Position numbers and translations under genes: made by a program. The notes below the pieces were generated by a model that saw only the letters and a list, made by a program, of their open reading frames with translations, was not told the DNA's origin and ran no database searches. Of a stretch of DNA of 64,000 bases, positions 37,232 through 46,589 are shown one piece after another. The first letter of the stretch is position 1, and each line of letters begins with the position of its first letter. The stretch lies in NCBI GenBank assembly GCA_022865305.1, contig JALHSP010000101.1, positions 62,001 through 126,000 on the forward strand, written 5' to 3'. The stretch is from Bacteroidales bacterium (GTDB taxonomy: Bacteria; Bacteroidota; Bacteroidia; Bacteroidales; VadinHA17).

Positions 37232-38776
37232 ATGCCACTTAATAAAAAGATTCGTGAGTTACAGGAAAAAAGAGAAAAGGTCCTTCTTGGAGGAGGAGAG
37301 CAGGCTATTGAGAAGCAGAAAGCTCTGGGTAAACGCACCGCTCGTGAGCGTATAATGGCTTTACTTGATGAAGATTCATTCACCGAATATGACCTTTTTG
37401 TTGAACATGATGCCCGCGACTTTGACATGGATAAGAAATCCCTTCCCAGTGATGGTGTTATTATTGGTTCGGGCACTATTTATGGTGCCCCGGTGGCTAT
37501 TTTTGCACAGGATTTTACTGTTGCGGGAGGGTCGCTGGGATTGATGCATTCAAGAAAGATCACTAAAATTATGGATCATGCCCTGAAAATGAAAATGCCT
37601 CTCATTGGTATCAACGATTCCGGAGGAGCCAGAATACAGGAAGGAGTTAATTCACTGGCAGGGTATGGTGAAATATTCTTTCGGAATACCATTTCCAGCG
37701 GCGTTATTCCTCAACTCTCTGTAATACTTGGACCATGTGCAGGCGGAGCTGTTTATTCCCCAGCCCTGACCGACTTTGTTTTTGTTGTTGATAATATTTC
37801 GAAGATGTTCATTACTGGTCCCGAAGTAATAAAAACTGTTTTGGGTGAAGAGATTTCAATGGAAGATCTGGGAGGAGCTAGGGTGCACAGCGAGATAACA
37901 GGCAATGCTCATTTTTTTGCAGCAAGTGAAGAGGAGTGTTTCGACCAGATTAAGAAATTAATAACCTTTATCCCATGGAATAACCAGCATAAGGCAAGGA
38001 TGTTTGAACCTGGCGAACCCAATCCGGAATTAAATATTGAAAAAATCGTTCCCGATGATCCGACAATGCCATATGATGTAAAGGATGTCATACGGGCTGT
38101 AGTTGATAACTCAGATTTCTTTGAGATAATGGAGCATTATGCAAAAAACATTGTTATAGGATTTGGTCGTATGGGAGGACGAACGACTGGTTTTGTTGCC
38201 AATCAGCCACTCGAAATGGCCGGTGTGCTCGATGTCGACTCCGCTGACAAAGCTGCACGATTTATCCGTTATTGCGATGCTTTCAATATACCGATTATCA
38301 CCTTTGTTGATGTTCCGGGATACCTGCCAGGAGTTGATCAGGAACATGCGGGAGTAATACGGCATGGTGCCAAATTGCTATATGCATATAGCGAAGCAAC
38401 AGTGCCAAAAATTACGGTTATCATCCGGAAAGCTTATGGAGGAGGATATATCGCAATGAGTTCACGACATTTACGTGCGGATTTTGTATTCGCCTGGCCG
38501 GCAGCTGAGATTGCAGTGATGGGACCTGAGGGGGCTGCAAATATAATTTTCAGGAAAGAGATCATGTCTTCCGAGGATCCTGATTTCATGAGAAAACAAA
38601 AAGTTGAAGAATATAAGGCAAAATTCGCCAATCCTTATGTTGCTGCCTCCCGCGGCTACGTTGATGCAGTTATTGAGCCTGCTGAAACACGGAGATTCCT
38701 TTTGCACTCAATTTCTGTGTCAGAAAATAAAGAGATTCAGACACCTCATAAGAAACATGGAATCCCTCCGGTTTGA
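37232..38776 (+). CDS. Acyl-CoA carboxylase carboxyltransferase (beta) subunit, propionyl/methylmalonyl-CoA type
   Basis: 514 residues of a crotonase-fold carboxyltransferase. The two acyl-CoA and biotin sites show as GARIQEGVNSLAGYGEIFFRN, then MGPEGAANIIFRKEI near the C-terminus; GVIGPCAGGAVYSPA-type GPCAGGAVYSPA carries an oxyanion loop. It carboxylates propionyl-CoA or decarboxylates methylmalonyl-CoA. A biotin carrier follows 33 bases downstream; a biotin carboxylase is not in the window. MeaB at 58.5 kb supports a methylmalonyl-CoA route. Confidence 0.93.
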   Translation: MPLNKKIRELQEKREKVLLGGGEQAIEKQKALGKRTARERIMALLDEDSFTEYDLFVEHDARDFDMDKKSLPSDGVIIGSGTIYGAPVAIFAQDFTVAGGSLGLMHSRKITKIMDHALKMKMPLIGINDSGGARIQEGVNSLAGYGEIFFRNTISSGVIPQLSVILGPCAGGAVYSPALTDFVFVVDNISKMFITGPEVIKTVLGEEISMEDLGGARVHSEITGNAHFFAASEEECFDQIKKLITFIPWNNQHKARMFEPGEPNPELNIEKIVPDDPTMPYDVKDVIRAVVDNSDFFEIMEHYAKNIVIGFGRMGGRTTGFVANQPLEMAGVLDVDSADKAARFIRYCDAFNIPIITFVDVPGYLPGVDQEHAGVIRHGAKLLYAYSEATVPKITVIIRKAYGGGYIAMSSRHLRADFVFAWPAAEIAVMGPEGAANIIFRKEIMSSEDPDFMRKQKVEEYKAKFANPYVAASRGYVDAVIEPAETRRFLLHSISVSENKEIQTPHKKHGIPPV

Positions 38777-38809
38777 TATTCAGATTAACAAAACTTAATT
38801 TAATTATTC

Positions 38810-39127
38810 ATGAAAGAATATGAGAATCTGGGGGTCCTGAATATTGACGCCAGCTTATATAAAACTAAGATAAGCAAGAAATTTGAATCCAGAAAACCTT
38901 ACAAAGCAGCTGATAAAAGGTTGATTCTGAGCTATATTCCCGGCACAGTTCTCGATATCCTGGTAAGGGAGGGGCAGGAAGTAAAAAATGGCGATGAACT
39001 TATGATCCTTGATGCCATGAAGATGCAGAATAAGTTGAAAAGCGTAACAAATGGCAGAATCAAAAAGATACCTGTGAAAAAGGGAGACAGGGTTGCAAAA
39101 GGAACAGTGTTGCTTGAATTGGAATGA
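38810..39127 (+). CDS. Biotin carboxyl carrier protein
   Basis: 105 residues with a C-terminal biotinyl domain: LDAMKMQNKL, where the Lys of AMKM (K71) is the expected biotinylation site, and GRIKKIPVKKGDRVAKGTVL completes the fold. The N-terminal 35 residues are charged and less conserved. It pairs with the carboxyltransferase upstream and needs a biotin carboxylase encoded elsewhere. Repeat copy H starts one base after its stop codon. Confidence 0.92.
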   Translation: MKEYENLGVLNIDASLYKTKISKKFESRKPYKAADKRLILSYIPGTVLDILVREGQEVKNGDELMILDAMKMQNKLKSVTNGRIKKIPVKKGDRVAKGTVLLELE

Positions 39128-39222
39128 CCTCACCCCAACCCCTCTTCTGAAGGAGAGGGATTAATATATTAAATATCTGCAGTTTCCCCCCTTCTTTCAG
39201 GAGAAGGGGGAAGAGGGAAAAA
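39128..39222. repeat. Intergenic C/G-rich repeat copy H
   Basis: Unit one (39128-39162) is CCTCACCCCAACCCCTCTTC with hairpin partner GAAGGAGAGGG, nearly identical to copy B. Unit two (39185-39217) pairs CCCCCCTTCT with AGAAGGGGGA. It starts directly at the biotin-carrier stop and separates it from the convergent ispE. Confidence 0.75.
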
Positions 39223-39249
39223 ATCAGATGGAGAGATAAGTTTATAATG

Positions 39250-40068
39250 CTATAACCACCCTTCATATATTACAAAATCTTTAATATGCTCCGGAATTTT
39301 AGGTATTTCATAATATATTCCGTAAACAGTAGATCCGCTTCCTGACATCGAGCTAAATAAAGCGCCGGAATTATATAAAGCAATTTTCAGGGTTCCGATC
39401 TGCGGGTATACTTTAAAGACATAATCTTCAAAATCATTTACTATTAAATCTTTCCATTCAGCGGCAGGATAATTTATCAACTCTTTCAGGCTGATCTCAG
39501 GCTTAACCGGATTACAATTATGATATGCCACCCTGGTACTTATGCTTATCCGAGGATTTACGAGTACTATGTAATAACCATCAAGAACAGCTTCTATAGG
39601 GTATAAAACTTCGCCACGTCCGGTGGCATATGAGGGAAGTGATTCAATAAAAAACGGGCAATCACTTCCAAGTTCAAGTGCAATGGCTTTTATCTCATTT
39701 TCATTGACTGAAAGACCGAAACACTTATTTATTGCTCTCAACATACCTGCCGCATCTGATGATCCTCCACCCAGTCCGGCACCTATTGGAATCGCTTTGT
39801 GCAAATGGATTTTAAGGAAGGGGAAAGCATATTTCTCCCTTAGTGTTATGGCAGCATTTATTACCAGATTCTTTCCGGATCTTATACCGGTATTGAGGCC
39901 AGTGACAACAAGGTTGTCTTCATTAACCTTTTCTGAAGAGACTACAAACTCCAGAGCATCGCTTAATCCCACCGGATAAAAGATAGTTTCAATGTCATGA
40001 AAGCCATCAATCCGTTTCCCGGTTACCCGTAATCCCAGGTTAATTTTAGCTTTTGGGAAAGTAATCAT
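39250..40068 (-). CDS. ispE: 4-diphosphocytidyl-2-C-methyl-D-erythritol kinase
   Basis: GHMP kinase of the MEP pathway to isoprenoids: phosphorylates CDP-methylerythritol. 272 residues, normal length. The N-terminal KINLGLRVTGKRIDGFHDIE and the ATP-binding PIGAGLGGGSSDAAGML are family signatures; the third GHMP motif appears as SSMSGSGSTVYGIYY. It is a single gene convergent with the biotin carrier gene. Confidence 0.95.
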   Translation of the reverse strand: MITFPKAKINLGLRVTGKRIDGFHDIETIFYPVGLSDALEFVVSSEKVNEDNLVVTGLNTGIRSGKNLVINAAITLREKYAFPFLKIHLHKAIPIGAGLGGGSSDAAGMLRAINKCFGLSVNENEIKAIALELGSDCPFFIESLPSYATGRGEVLYPIEAVLDGYYIVLVNPRISISTRVAYHNCNPVKPEISLKELINYPAAEWKDLIVNDFEDYVFKVYPQIGTLKIALYNSGALFSSMSGSGSTVYGIYYEIPKIPEHIKDFVIYEGWL

Positions 40069-40184
40069 CTTCCATTATTTGATGTAAAAATACCATATGG
40101 TTTTGAATTTACAGTTAATAGCCTGTTTTTTCGCTTTTCAACAAGTTTTTAACATAAGCCTGTTTGTAATAATAACCAATCCAA

Positions 40185-40217
40185 TTTGCTTATTAAGCAT
40201 GGTAATTCATACCTTTG
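40185..40217 (+). promoter_or_regulatory. Bacteroidota promoter of dnaB
   Basis: TTTG (40185-40188), 21 bases, TACCTTTG (40210-40217): both elements match the TTTG/TAnnTTTG pattern. The dnaB ATG lies 62 bases downstream of the -7 box. Confidence 0.7.
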
Positions 40218-40278
40218 AAAACACCCTGTAAAAAAATATTTATCTTCTAAATATCTATAGATCAGCAGTATAGCATTA

Positions 40279-41799
40279 ATGGCAAAATTAACTACCAGCA
40301 GAAAGTCAACTATTATAACTTTACCTGATTTTGGTAAAGTACCTCCGCAGGCAATCGATATGGAAGAGGCTGTGCTTGGTGCAATAATGCTCGAAAAAGA
40401 GGCTGTGATTACAATTCTTGATATTCTTAAACCTGAAAGTTTTTATAAAGAGGCACACACAAAAATCTTCAAGGCTATTTCTGATCTTTCTTTGAGGGAG
40501 TATCCTGTTGACCTGTACACTGTCACAGAGGAACTCAAGGCACATAACGAACTGGATAGCATAGGTGGTCCGGTATATCTTACACAGCTTACTTCAAAGG
40601 TTGTTTCTGCTGCTAATGTTGACTATCATGCAAGGATTGTGGCACAGAAGTATATTCAGCGTGAGCTTATCAGAGTATCCACCGAAATACAGACCAGATC
40701 TTTTGACGATACGTATGATGTAACAGAGCTCCTTGATTTTTCCGAGAATGCACTGTTCCAGATCGCTGAAGGAAATATCAAACGGGAAGTATCCCCGATC
40801 AATATGGTAATTAAGGAAGCCATAAAGGAAATTGAGGAGGCCGGGAAAAGAGAGGATGCTCTTGTCGGTATACCATCAGGTTTTACAAAACTCGATCGTC
40901 TTACCTCAGGATGGCAGAAATCGGAACTGATAATTATTGCCGCCCGTCCATCAATGGGTAAAACAGCTTTAGCACTTTCCATGGCAAGAAATATGTCTAT
41001 TGATCATGGTAAAAAGGTCGCGATATTCTCATGTGAAATGTCCTCTATTCAGCTGGTTAACAGGCTGATCATTGCTGAAACAGATATTCCGGGAGATAAA
41101 ATCAGGAATGGCCGGCTTAACGAGGAGGAATGGAAACAGCTCGATACAAGGATTAAGAAATTAGTGCAGGCTTCGATCTTTATTGATGATACCCCGGCAA
41201 TCTCAATATTTGAATTAAGAGCCAAGTGCCGCCGGCTTATGGCACAACACAAACTCGATATTGTTATTGTTGACTATCTTCAGCTTATGTCCGGTCCCGA
41301 AAATGCCGGCAGCCGTGAGCAGGAAGTAAGCAATATATCACGGTCGCTTAAGAGCATTGCGAAAGAACTGAATGTACCTATCATTGCCCTTTCACAGCTT
41401 AACCGGTCAGTAGAAATGAGAGGAGGTTCAAAGCGACCGCTGCTTTCAGATCTTCGCGAGTCTGGTGCTATTGAGCAGGATGCAGACATGGTTGTCTTTA
41501 TTCACCGTCAGGATAAATTCGGAATCCAAACATTTGATGATGGATCTTCTACAAAAGGCATTGCAGAAATCATCCTTGCAAAGAATCGTAACGGCCCGGT
41601 TGATGATGTCAAACTGAGGTTCCGGGAGGAGAGAGCACAATTTGTAGATATTGATGAATTTGATATTGAATCTATCCCTGAATCCACCGGGACGCAAAGT
41701 ATTACGTTAGGATCAAAGATGAATCACGATCGTCTCAGAAGCCTGGGCGGGGAATTCGAGCAGGAGCCAGGTAATCAGGATGAGCCTCCGTTTGCATGA
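40279..41799 (+). CDS. dnaB: Replicative DNA helicase
   Basis: Hexameric 5'-3' helicase at the replication fork. 506 residues. The N-terminal domain (about 20-125; PPQAIDMEEAVLGAIMLEKE) precedes the RecA-like ATPase domain with Walker A ARPSMGKT (223-229) and the Walker B strand DIVIVDYLQLM; the ALSQLNRSVE segment is typical. No intein interrupts it. Its TGA stop abuts the stop of the convergent DUF5686 gene (TGA then TCA), with no base between. It is preceded by a full promoter. Confidence 0.97.
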   Translation: MAKLTTSRKSTIITLPDFGKVPPQAIDMEEAVLGAIMLEKEAVITILDILKPESFYKEAHTKIFKAISDLSLREYPVDLYTVTEELKAHNELDSIGGPVYLTQLTSKVVSAANVDYHARIVAQKYIQRELIRVSTEIQTRSFDDTYDVTELLDFSENALFQIAEGNIKREVSPINMVIKEAIKEIEEAGKREDALVGIPSGFTKLDRLTSGWQKSELIIIAARPSMGKTALALSMARNMSIDHGKKVAIFSCEMSSIQLVNRLIIAETDIPGDKIRNGRLNEEEWKQLDTRIKKLVQASIFIDDTPAISIFELRAKCRRLMAQHKLDIVIVDYLQLMSGPENAGSREQEVSNISRSLKSIAKELNVPIIALSQLNRSVEMRGGSKRPLLSDLRESGAIEQDADMVVFIHRQDKFGIQTFDDGSSTKGIAEIILAKNRNGPVDDVKLRFREERAQFVDIDEFDIESIPESTGTQSITLGSKMNHDRLRSLGGEFEQEPGNQDEPPFA

Positions 41800-44520
41800 T
41801 CAATTGAATCTAAGTATAATCTTTGCACCGACACTCTTATACTTCAGATCTTCAAATCCTGCATAGACACCAATCTCGCCAAAAAGCAGGAATTCACTGA
41901 TGCTATAACCTATTTCGGTATAATGACTGTGGTTTCGGGAGCCAAGCCATGCCAAACTGAGGTTTTCCCTCATCAGTGTTTTGCTCAATACCGGCAGAAG
42001 CTTCAGAAGAAGATATGGTGTAGTATATTTAATATGGGCTTCGCCAAAGAATTCCGGTGTGCTTAAGCTATAGTAGGCAGGCATCATAAATGCATCCTGG
42101 TAATCATCGAGCAGCAAAAACAGAGGCTGTGGATTGAAGTGAAAAAAGTCATAGAATGTAAAATCCCTGCTACCAAGATATCCTCCGGTCCTGATCATAT
42201 ACCTGAATTCGCTAAAAGCTCCAATAGTGTGCTGCTTATATACCTGGAATAACATCATATCAAAATGTTTGTATCTGTCAGTAGTTTCATAAGCTTCATT
42301 TATAACGTGTTTCCAGATAATATTAAATGTAGGCCAATCTGACCCTCTTCGTGCTTTATTGCCGTTATAAATACTATATTTTTGCCTTGGAGTATATGTA
42401 ACATTTGTTACAAAATTGGCATGTCTCTGATCTCGTAAAGAATAATGAGGATCTGCTCCTGCTGCCAGATAATCATTATCAGGTATATTATCCGAATATA
42501 TTTTAGATGATTTAATTACAGAATAATCAGTTGTATTATCAAGAACTCTCCGGTCCTCAAAACCTGTGCTTATTTCAAGATTCAGCCCGTTTACAATCTC
42601 ACTCCGGTACCCAAGAGTAAAGTACCTGGTTTCATACAGTTTGAGATAATTATCTCTCAGGAATAGGCTTGAAACCGTATTTAATAATGTATTGATACTT
42701 CCTCCGCTACTGATATCTTTACTTGTAATTCCGGTCCTGAAGAAGACCTGCCGGTTTTTCATCCTGTCAAAGCCAAAATTGCCGTTTATCCTCCACATAA
42801 GCTTTTCCCTGCTGAAAGCCCACCGGACTTCAGGATAAATTGAAAAGGAGTTACGGTTCTTCCATGTCTTTGAGAACCGGAAGTCAGTTCCAATAATAAA
42901 TCCGTCAACAGTATTAAAGCTGAATTTATCAAGATTAAGAAAACCTCCGAATGTGAAACTGTTGCCGGTCGTGTCAGACCAGGTATGACCTGAACTTAAA
43001 TTCTTTAGCGAGTTAAGGAATTTATTCTTTTTCTGTTTTTCTCCCTGAGGTATTGTGTCTGACTGTAATTTCTGCAGAGATGATACTTTTTGTAAACTAT
43101 CAAATATGGTGACACTCTTCATCTCGATGTCCGACAAGGGAATAGGTCTTATCTCTGCCCAGTATGCACTGTCTTTTTTGTTTGCATCCTTTTCAACAAT
43201 CTGAGTCGTTTTATCTATGATCTTAAGATTTTTCCTTGTACTGTCCGGCACGGTTTTAACCGATTCTTTATCCATCAGCCGTGATAACTTAACCATATCC
43301 CGGTTTGATAATTTATCCTTTTCAAGGATTTTTTCAATTTCTTGCTGGTTCCTGGTAACAATTGTATCTTGCCGGCTCCAGTCTGAAACCGGTCTTCCGA
43401 AATAGTTAGTTGTTATTGATTCAGGTTTTTTAAGAGCAAGATTCGGCTTTACGTCAAGGTATTTAACAGAACTTCCGTATTCCGCATCCGCTTTCAGTCC
43501 GATAATTCCGATATTAAATTCAAATTTATGACTTACCGGCATCCATATCTCATCCTGAACCGGTATGTATAATTGCTGAATTCTTATCTTACCTGCAATA
43601 TTATCGTTGGTCAGATCAACACTGTGAAGGCACCACAGATCTTCAATAATATAGATTGTCCCCTCAAAAAGCTGCTGGCTTTTCCTTTTTGGGATGACTT
43701 CAATCTTATTTATGACGTTGTTGCCCTGGAGTGAAGCACCCATATATTTGAAATGGTAATGAGAAAATGCCTGGGGAGAAAGAGGTGAAATGGCTAAGTC
43801 AGCAAGTACAGGCTGGTAAAAGCTTGCCTGGATGAAGTCCATCGGAGAAATATCATTTCCCTGGTCCGGGAAAGTACTGTTTATTGAAATTACCTTCTGA
43901 AAATATTTATCAGGGGCTGTAAATTCAATCTCATTAAAGGATTCCATAAAGAAAGAATCGCCCTCTTTAATGTTGGTTGTACTTATTGTTGAACCTGACT
44001 CGTTTGAGGTCTCAAACTTCATCGATTTCTGCAAGAGTCTGGGAATTCTGTTGAACAGGAGGTTCCCTTTAAGATAAACATTTGCTTTATAGTAACTGAC
44101 ATTATTCAGATAATAAGGTGCAAGACCAATCGCCTTTCTCATGATAATAATTGCAGGATCCTCACCTGTTGCAGAGATCCTTACTTCCGGGATCTCGTAA
44201 AGCTGAACCGGTAAAATGGCATCTTTTAAAATAGTCTGATCTGTAAGTATGATATTTAAAAACACCGGAGAGAACCCAAGACTCTGATAAGTGACGAGAT
44301 ATTTTCCAGCAGGGAGTTTTATCTCGTAATCTCCTTTAGTATTGGCAGTTGTTCCCTGTTTAAGCTCCTGTATATATACAGTTGCATACTGGATAGGATC
44401 TCCTGATTCGCTGGTTATCTTGCCTTTAAGTATTTGAGATTCTGCTAAGTATGAAGTAAACATGAATAAAATGAAAAGCAGAATTAAATGCTTTATATCA
44501 GATAAAGATTTCGGAGTCAT
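41800..44520 (-). CDS. DUF5686/carboxypeptidase-like regulatory domain outer-membrane protein
   Basis: 906 residues from the ATG at 44520; an in-frame TTG at 44553 would overlap rsmI and is not needed. A signal peptide (about 1-29, ending AESQ) precedes a CarboxypepD-type Ig-like domain (about 30-110; SESGDPIQYATVYIQELKQG). The long C-terminal region is a DUF5686 beta-barrel, with aromatic-rich strands and a C-terminus ending in Phe-Asn. Such proteins are in the outer membrane; the function is unknown. It follows rsmI by 13 bases on the same strand. Confidence 0.85.
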   Translation of the reverse strand: MTPKSLSDIKHLILLFILFMFTSYLAESQILKGKITSESGDPIQYATVYIQELKQGTTANTKGDYEIKLPAGKYLVTYQSLGFSPVFLNIILTDQTILKDAILPVQLYEIPEVRISATGEDPAIIIMRKAIGLAPYYLNNVSYYKANVYLKGNLLFNRIPRLLQKSMKFETSNESGSTISTTNIKEGDSFFMESFNEIEFTAPDKYFQKVISINSTFPDQGNDISPMDFIQASFYQPVLADLAISPLSPQAFSHYHFKYMGASLQGNNVINKIEVIPKRKSQQLFEGTIYIIEDLWCLHSVDLTNDNIAGKIRIQQLYIPVQDEIWMPVSHKFEFNIGIIGLKADAEYGSSVKYLDVKPNLALKKPESITTNYFGRPVSDWSRQDTIVTRNQQEIEKILEKDKLSNRDMVKLSRLMDKESVKTVPDSTRKNLKIIDKTTQIVEKDANKKDSAYWAEIRPIPLSDIEMKSVTIFDSLQKVSSLQKLQSDTIPQGEKQKKNKFLNSLKNLSSGHTWSDTTGNSFTFGGFLNLDKFSFNTVDGFIIGTDFRFSKTWKNRNSFSIYPEVRWAFSREKLMWRINGNFGFDRMKNRQVFFRTGITSKDISSGGSINTLLNTVSSLFLRDNYLKLYETRYFTLGYRSEIVNGLNLEISTGFEDRRVLDNTTDYSVIKSSKIYSDNIPDNDYLAAGADPHYSLRDQRHANFVTNVTYTPRQKYSIYNGNKARRGSDWPTFNIIWKHVINEAYETTDRYKHFDMMLFQVYKQHTIGAFSEFRYMIRTGGYLGSRDFTFYDFFHFNPQPLFLLLDDYQDAFMMPAYYSLSTPEFFGEAHIKYTTPYLLLKLLPVLSKTLMRENLSLAWLGSRNHSHYTEIGYSISEFLLFGEIGVYAGFEDLKYKSVGAKIILRFN

Positions 44521-44533
44521 GAAAATATACAAT

Positions 44534-45208
44534 TTATTCTCTTTTTCCGGCAATAATAATAACTATCTCTCCTTTCGGGGGGGTATTTCTGAAATGATTA
44601 GCAAGAAATGACAGAGAGCCTCTTAAATTTTCCTCGAACACCTTGCTTATTTCTCTTGAAACACATGCATCTCTTTCTGATCCGAAATGAGCGGACATTT
44701 GATCAAGAGTTTTAACAAGCCGGTATGGTGATTCATAAAAGACCATAGTTCTCTTCTCATCCTGCAGACCTGTTAATTTTTTATTTCTGCCTTTTTTCGG
44801 CGGAAGGAAGCCTTCAAAACAAAATCTGTCGCAGGGGAGACCTGAATTTACAAGAGCAGGTATCAGTGCTGTAGGACCAGGAAGTGTCTCGACAGGAATA
44901 CCCTTTTCAATACATTTCCTGACAAGTAAAAATCCTGGGTCTGAAATTCCCGGTGTTCCGGCATCAGAGATAAGCGCTATAGTTTTACCTGATAAAATCT
45001 TTGTGCAGACCGACTCTATGCTTTTATGCTCGTTAAACATATGATGAGACTGAAGGGGCGATTTAATTTTGTAATGTTTAAGAAGTTTCAACGCCTGCCG
45101 GGTATCTTCAGCCAGAATAAGATCAACGCTTCCAAGAACTTCAACAGCCCTGCATGTAATATCTTTGAGATTGCCGATTGGAGTAGGGACAAGAAATAGT
45201 TTACTCAT
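44534..45208 (-). CDS. rsmI: 16S rRNA (cytidine(1402)-2'-O)-methyltransferase
   Basis: SAM-dependent methylation of C1402 in 16S rRNA. 224 residues. The N-terminal signature LFLVPTPIGNLKDITCRA, followed by LILAEDTRQ, and AGTPGISDPGFLL are diagnostic. It overlaps the upstream unknown gene by eight bases, so both belong to one operon with the DUF5686 gene behind. The length is at the short end for RsmI, as in other Bacteroidota. Confidence 0.95.
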   Translation of the reverse strand: MSKLFLVPTPIGNLKDITCRAVEVLGSVDLILAEDTRQALKLLKHYKIKSPLQSHHMFNEHKSIESVCTKILSGKTIALISDAGTPGISDPGFLLVRKCIEKGIPVETLPGPTALIPALVNSGLPCDRFCFEGFLPPKKGRNKKLTGLQDEKRTMVFYESPYRLVKTLDQMSAHFGSERDACVSREISKVFEENLRGSLSFLANHFRNTPPKGEIVIIIAGKRE

Positions 45209-45875
45209 CGGATGGGAATTTGCGTTTTACCAGGTCAAGAAGCAGATTCGCAGCATCGTTTTCTTTGCTTTCACCCGTGTAGCTCAAAAGGATAGCCCTG
45301 GCATCAGCAAGGCTTTCTGCCTCGTTGAGCCTGGAAATAGCATGGTTGTAGGATTCCTGATTGCCGCTAAATATTTCACGGATGAAAAGGAATTTATCGT
45401 TTACTCCTATTGCCTCCGACAGATTAGTTAAAGGTTGTGCCTTCAGAAAATCAGATACATCATCCTCATCTTCCCTTAAGCTGCCAAGCTGTTCATTTAA
45501 TTTGTTGGAGAGATGGCTGAAGGTATCAGCTATAATTGCAGATTCGGATTTCTTTCCTATAGTCTGGGATGATCCGCCTTTTTTACTTATGGGTGACGGG
45601 CTGACGGGTTCATGTTTCATTGTTCTCTCAATTTTAGAAGATGTTTTCTCTTTTGCCGTTGAATCCGGATTTACAGGCTCTTTATTTGCTTCTTCAGAAA
45701 GAGAGTTCTGAAGGTTTTTAAGCAAAGCAATGATCTCTCCTGCGCTCCTACATTTCGACTTCGCCAGCTCAACCTGAATTGCCGGTACGCCGGGATATTT
45801 TTTCAAATCATCAATAATTTCCCCGGCTTCCCTAAGATCTTTAATAATTAAATCAATGGTTGCATTGAAATCCAT
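45201..45875 (-). CDS. Conserved protein of unknown function
   Basis: 224 residues. I cannot assign a domain. The N-terminal 60 residues look helical; residues 60-115 are Ser/Pro/Lys-rich and probably disordered; the C-terminal half is a helical block with the conserved-looking LTNLSEAIGVNDKFLFIREI and FSGNQESYNHAISRLNEAES. Related C-terminal blocks are common in Bacteroidota hypothetical proteins (from memory). It has no signal peptide. It overlaps rsmI by eight bases; a minus-strand -7 box (TACTTTTG) lies at 45917-45924. Confidence 0.75.
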   Translation of the reverse strand: MDFNATIDLIIKDLREAGEIIDDLKKYPGVPAIQVELAKSKCRSAGEIIALLKNLQNSLSEEANKEPVNPDSTAKEKTSSKIERTMKHEPVSPSPISKKGGSSQTIGKKSESAIIADTFSHLSNKLNEQLGSLREDEDDVSDFLKAQPLTNLSEAIGVNDKFLFIREIFSGNQESYNHAISRLNEAESLADARAILLSYTGESKENDAANLLLDLVKRKFPSDE

Positions 45876-45916
45876 AACTTTTAATGTTAATAAAACAAAC
45901 CATTTTCTTTATTTTG

Positions 45917-45924
45917 CAAAAGTA
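45917..45924 (-). promoter_or_regulatory. -7 box of the unknown protein-rsmI operon
   Basis: Minus-strand TACTTTTG, 41 bases before the ATG at 45875, matches TAnnTTTG. The tdk gene diverges from the same gap. Confidence 0.5.
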
Positions 45925-45993
45925 ACTATAATTCCAAATGTCATAACGGAATATAATTATAAAATGGTACGCAATAGAAGAGAATAATTAGAG

Positions 45994-46575
45994 ATGGACT
46001 TTCTGGAAAATTCAGTCAGAGCGACCGGTAAACGAGGTACGATCGAGGTCATAACAGGTTCGATGTTCTCAGGCAAGACCGAAGAACTGATAAGAAGATT
46101 ACGCAGGGCCCAGTTTGCCGGATTAAGAGTCGAGATATTCAAACCATCTCTTGATAGAAGGTATTCCGATACAAGGGTTATTTCACACGACGATAAATCT
46201 ATTGTTTCCACTCCGGTAGATAATGCATCATCTATTATGTTGCTTGCCGGTGATGTTGAAGTTGTAGGTATCGATGAAGCACAATTTTTTGATAATGCCA
46301 TCGTTGATGTTTGTAACAGTCTTGCTGATAACGGCATAAGGGTTGTAGTTGCAGGTCTCGACATGGATTTTATGGGGAAACCGTTTGGACCGATACCTGA
46401 TCTTCTTGCTATTGCTGAATATGTTACAAAGGTTCATGCTATTTGTATGCGATGCGGTAATCTTGCCCAGTATTCATTCCGAAAATCGGAGGAGGAACAG
46501 ATAGTGGTGTTGGGCGAAAAAGATAAATATGAGCCTCTTTGCAGAAGCTGCTATAACAAAGTTTTAAAAAAATAA
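45994..46575 (+). CDS. tdk: Thymidine kinase
   Basis: Type II thymidine kinase salvaging thymidine with ATP. 193 residues. P-loop TGSMFSGKT (21-29), the catalytic Glu in IDEAQFFD (E95), the lasso region [13 protein letters not shown], and two zinc cysteine pairs CMRC (151, 154) and CRSC (183, 186). It begins an operon with murF-alr 14 bases downstream. It is divergent from the unknown gene at 45.9 kb. Confidence 0.96.
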   Translation: MDFLENSVRATGKRGTIEVITGSMFSGKTEELIRRLRRAQFAGLRVEIFKPSLDRRYSDTRVISHDDKSIVSTPVDNASSIMLLAGDVEVVGIDEAQFFDNAIVDVCNSLADNGIRVVVAGLDMDFMGKPFGPIPDLLAIAEYVTKVHAICMRCGNLAQYSFRKSEEEQIVVLGEKDKYEPLCRSCYNKVLKK

Positions 46576-46589
46576 TAAAAGAAATTCTA

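Noticed and set aside
44521-44553. TTG start for the DUF5686 gene overlapping rsmI
   Set aside because: The ATG at 44520 begins a clean signal peptide; the extra residues break it.
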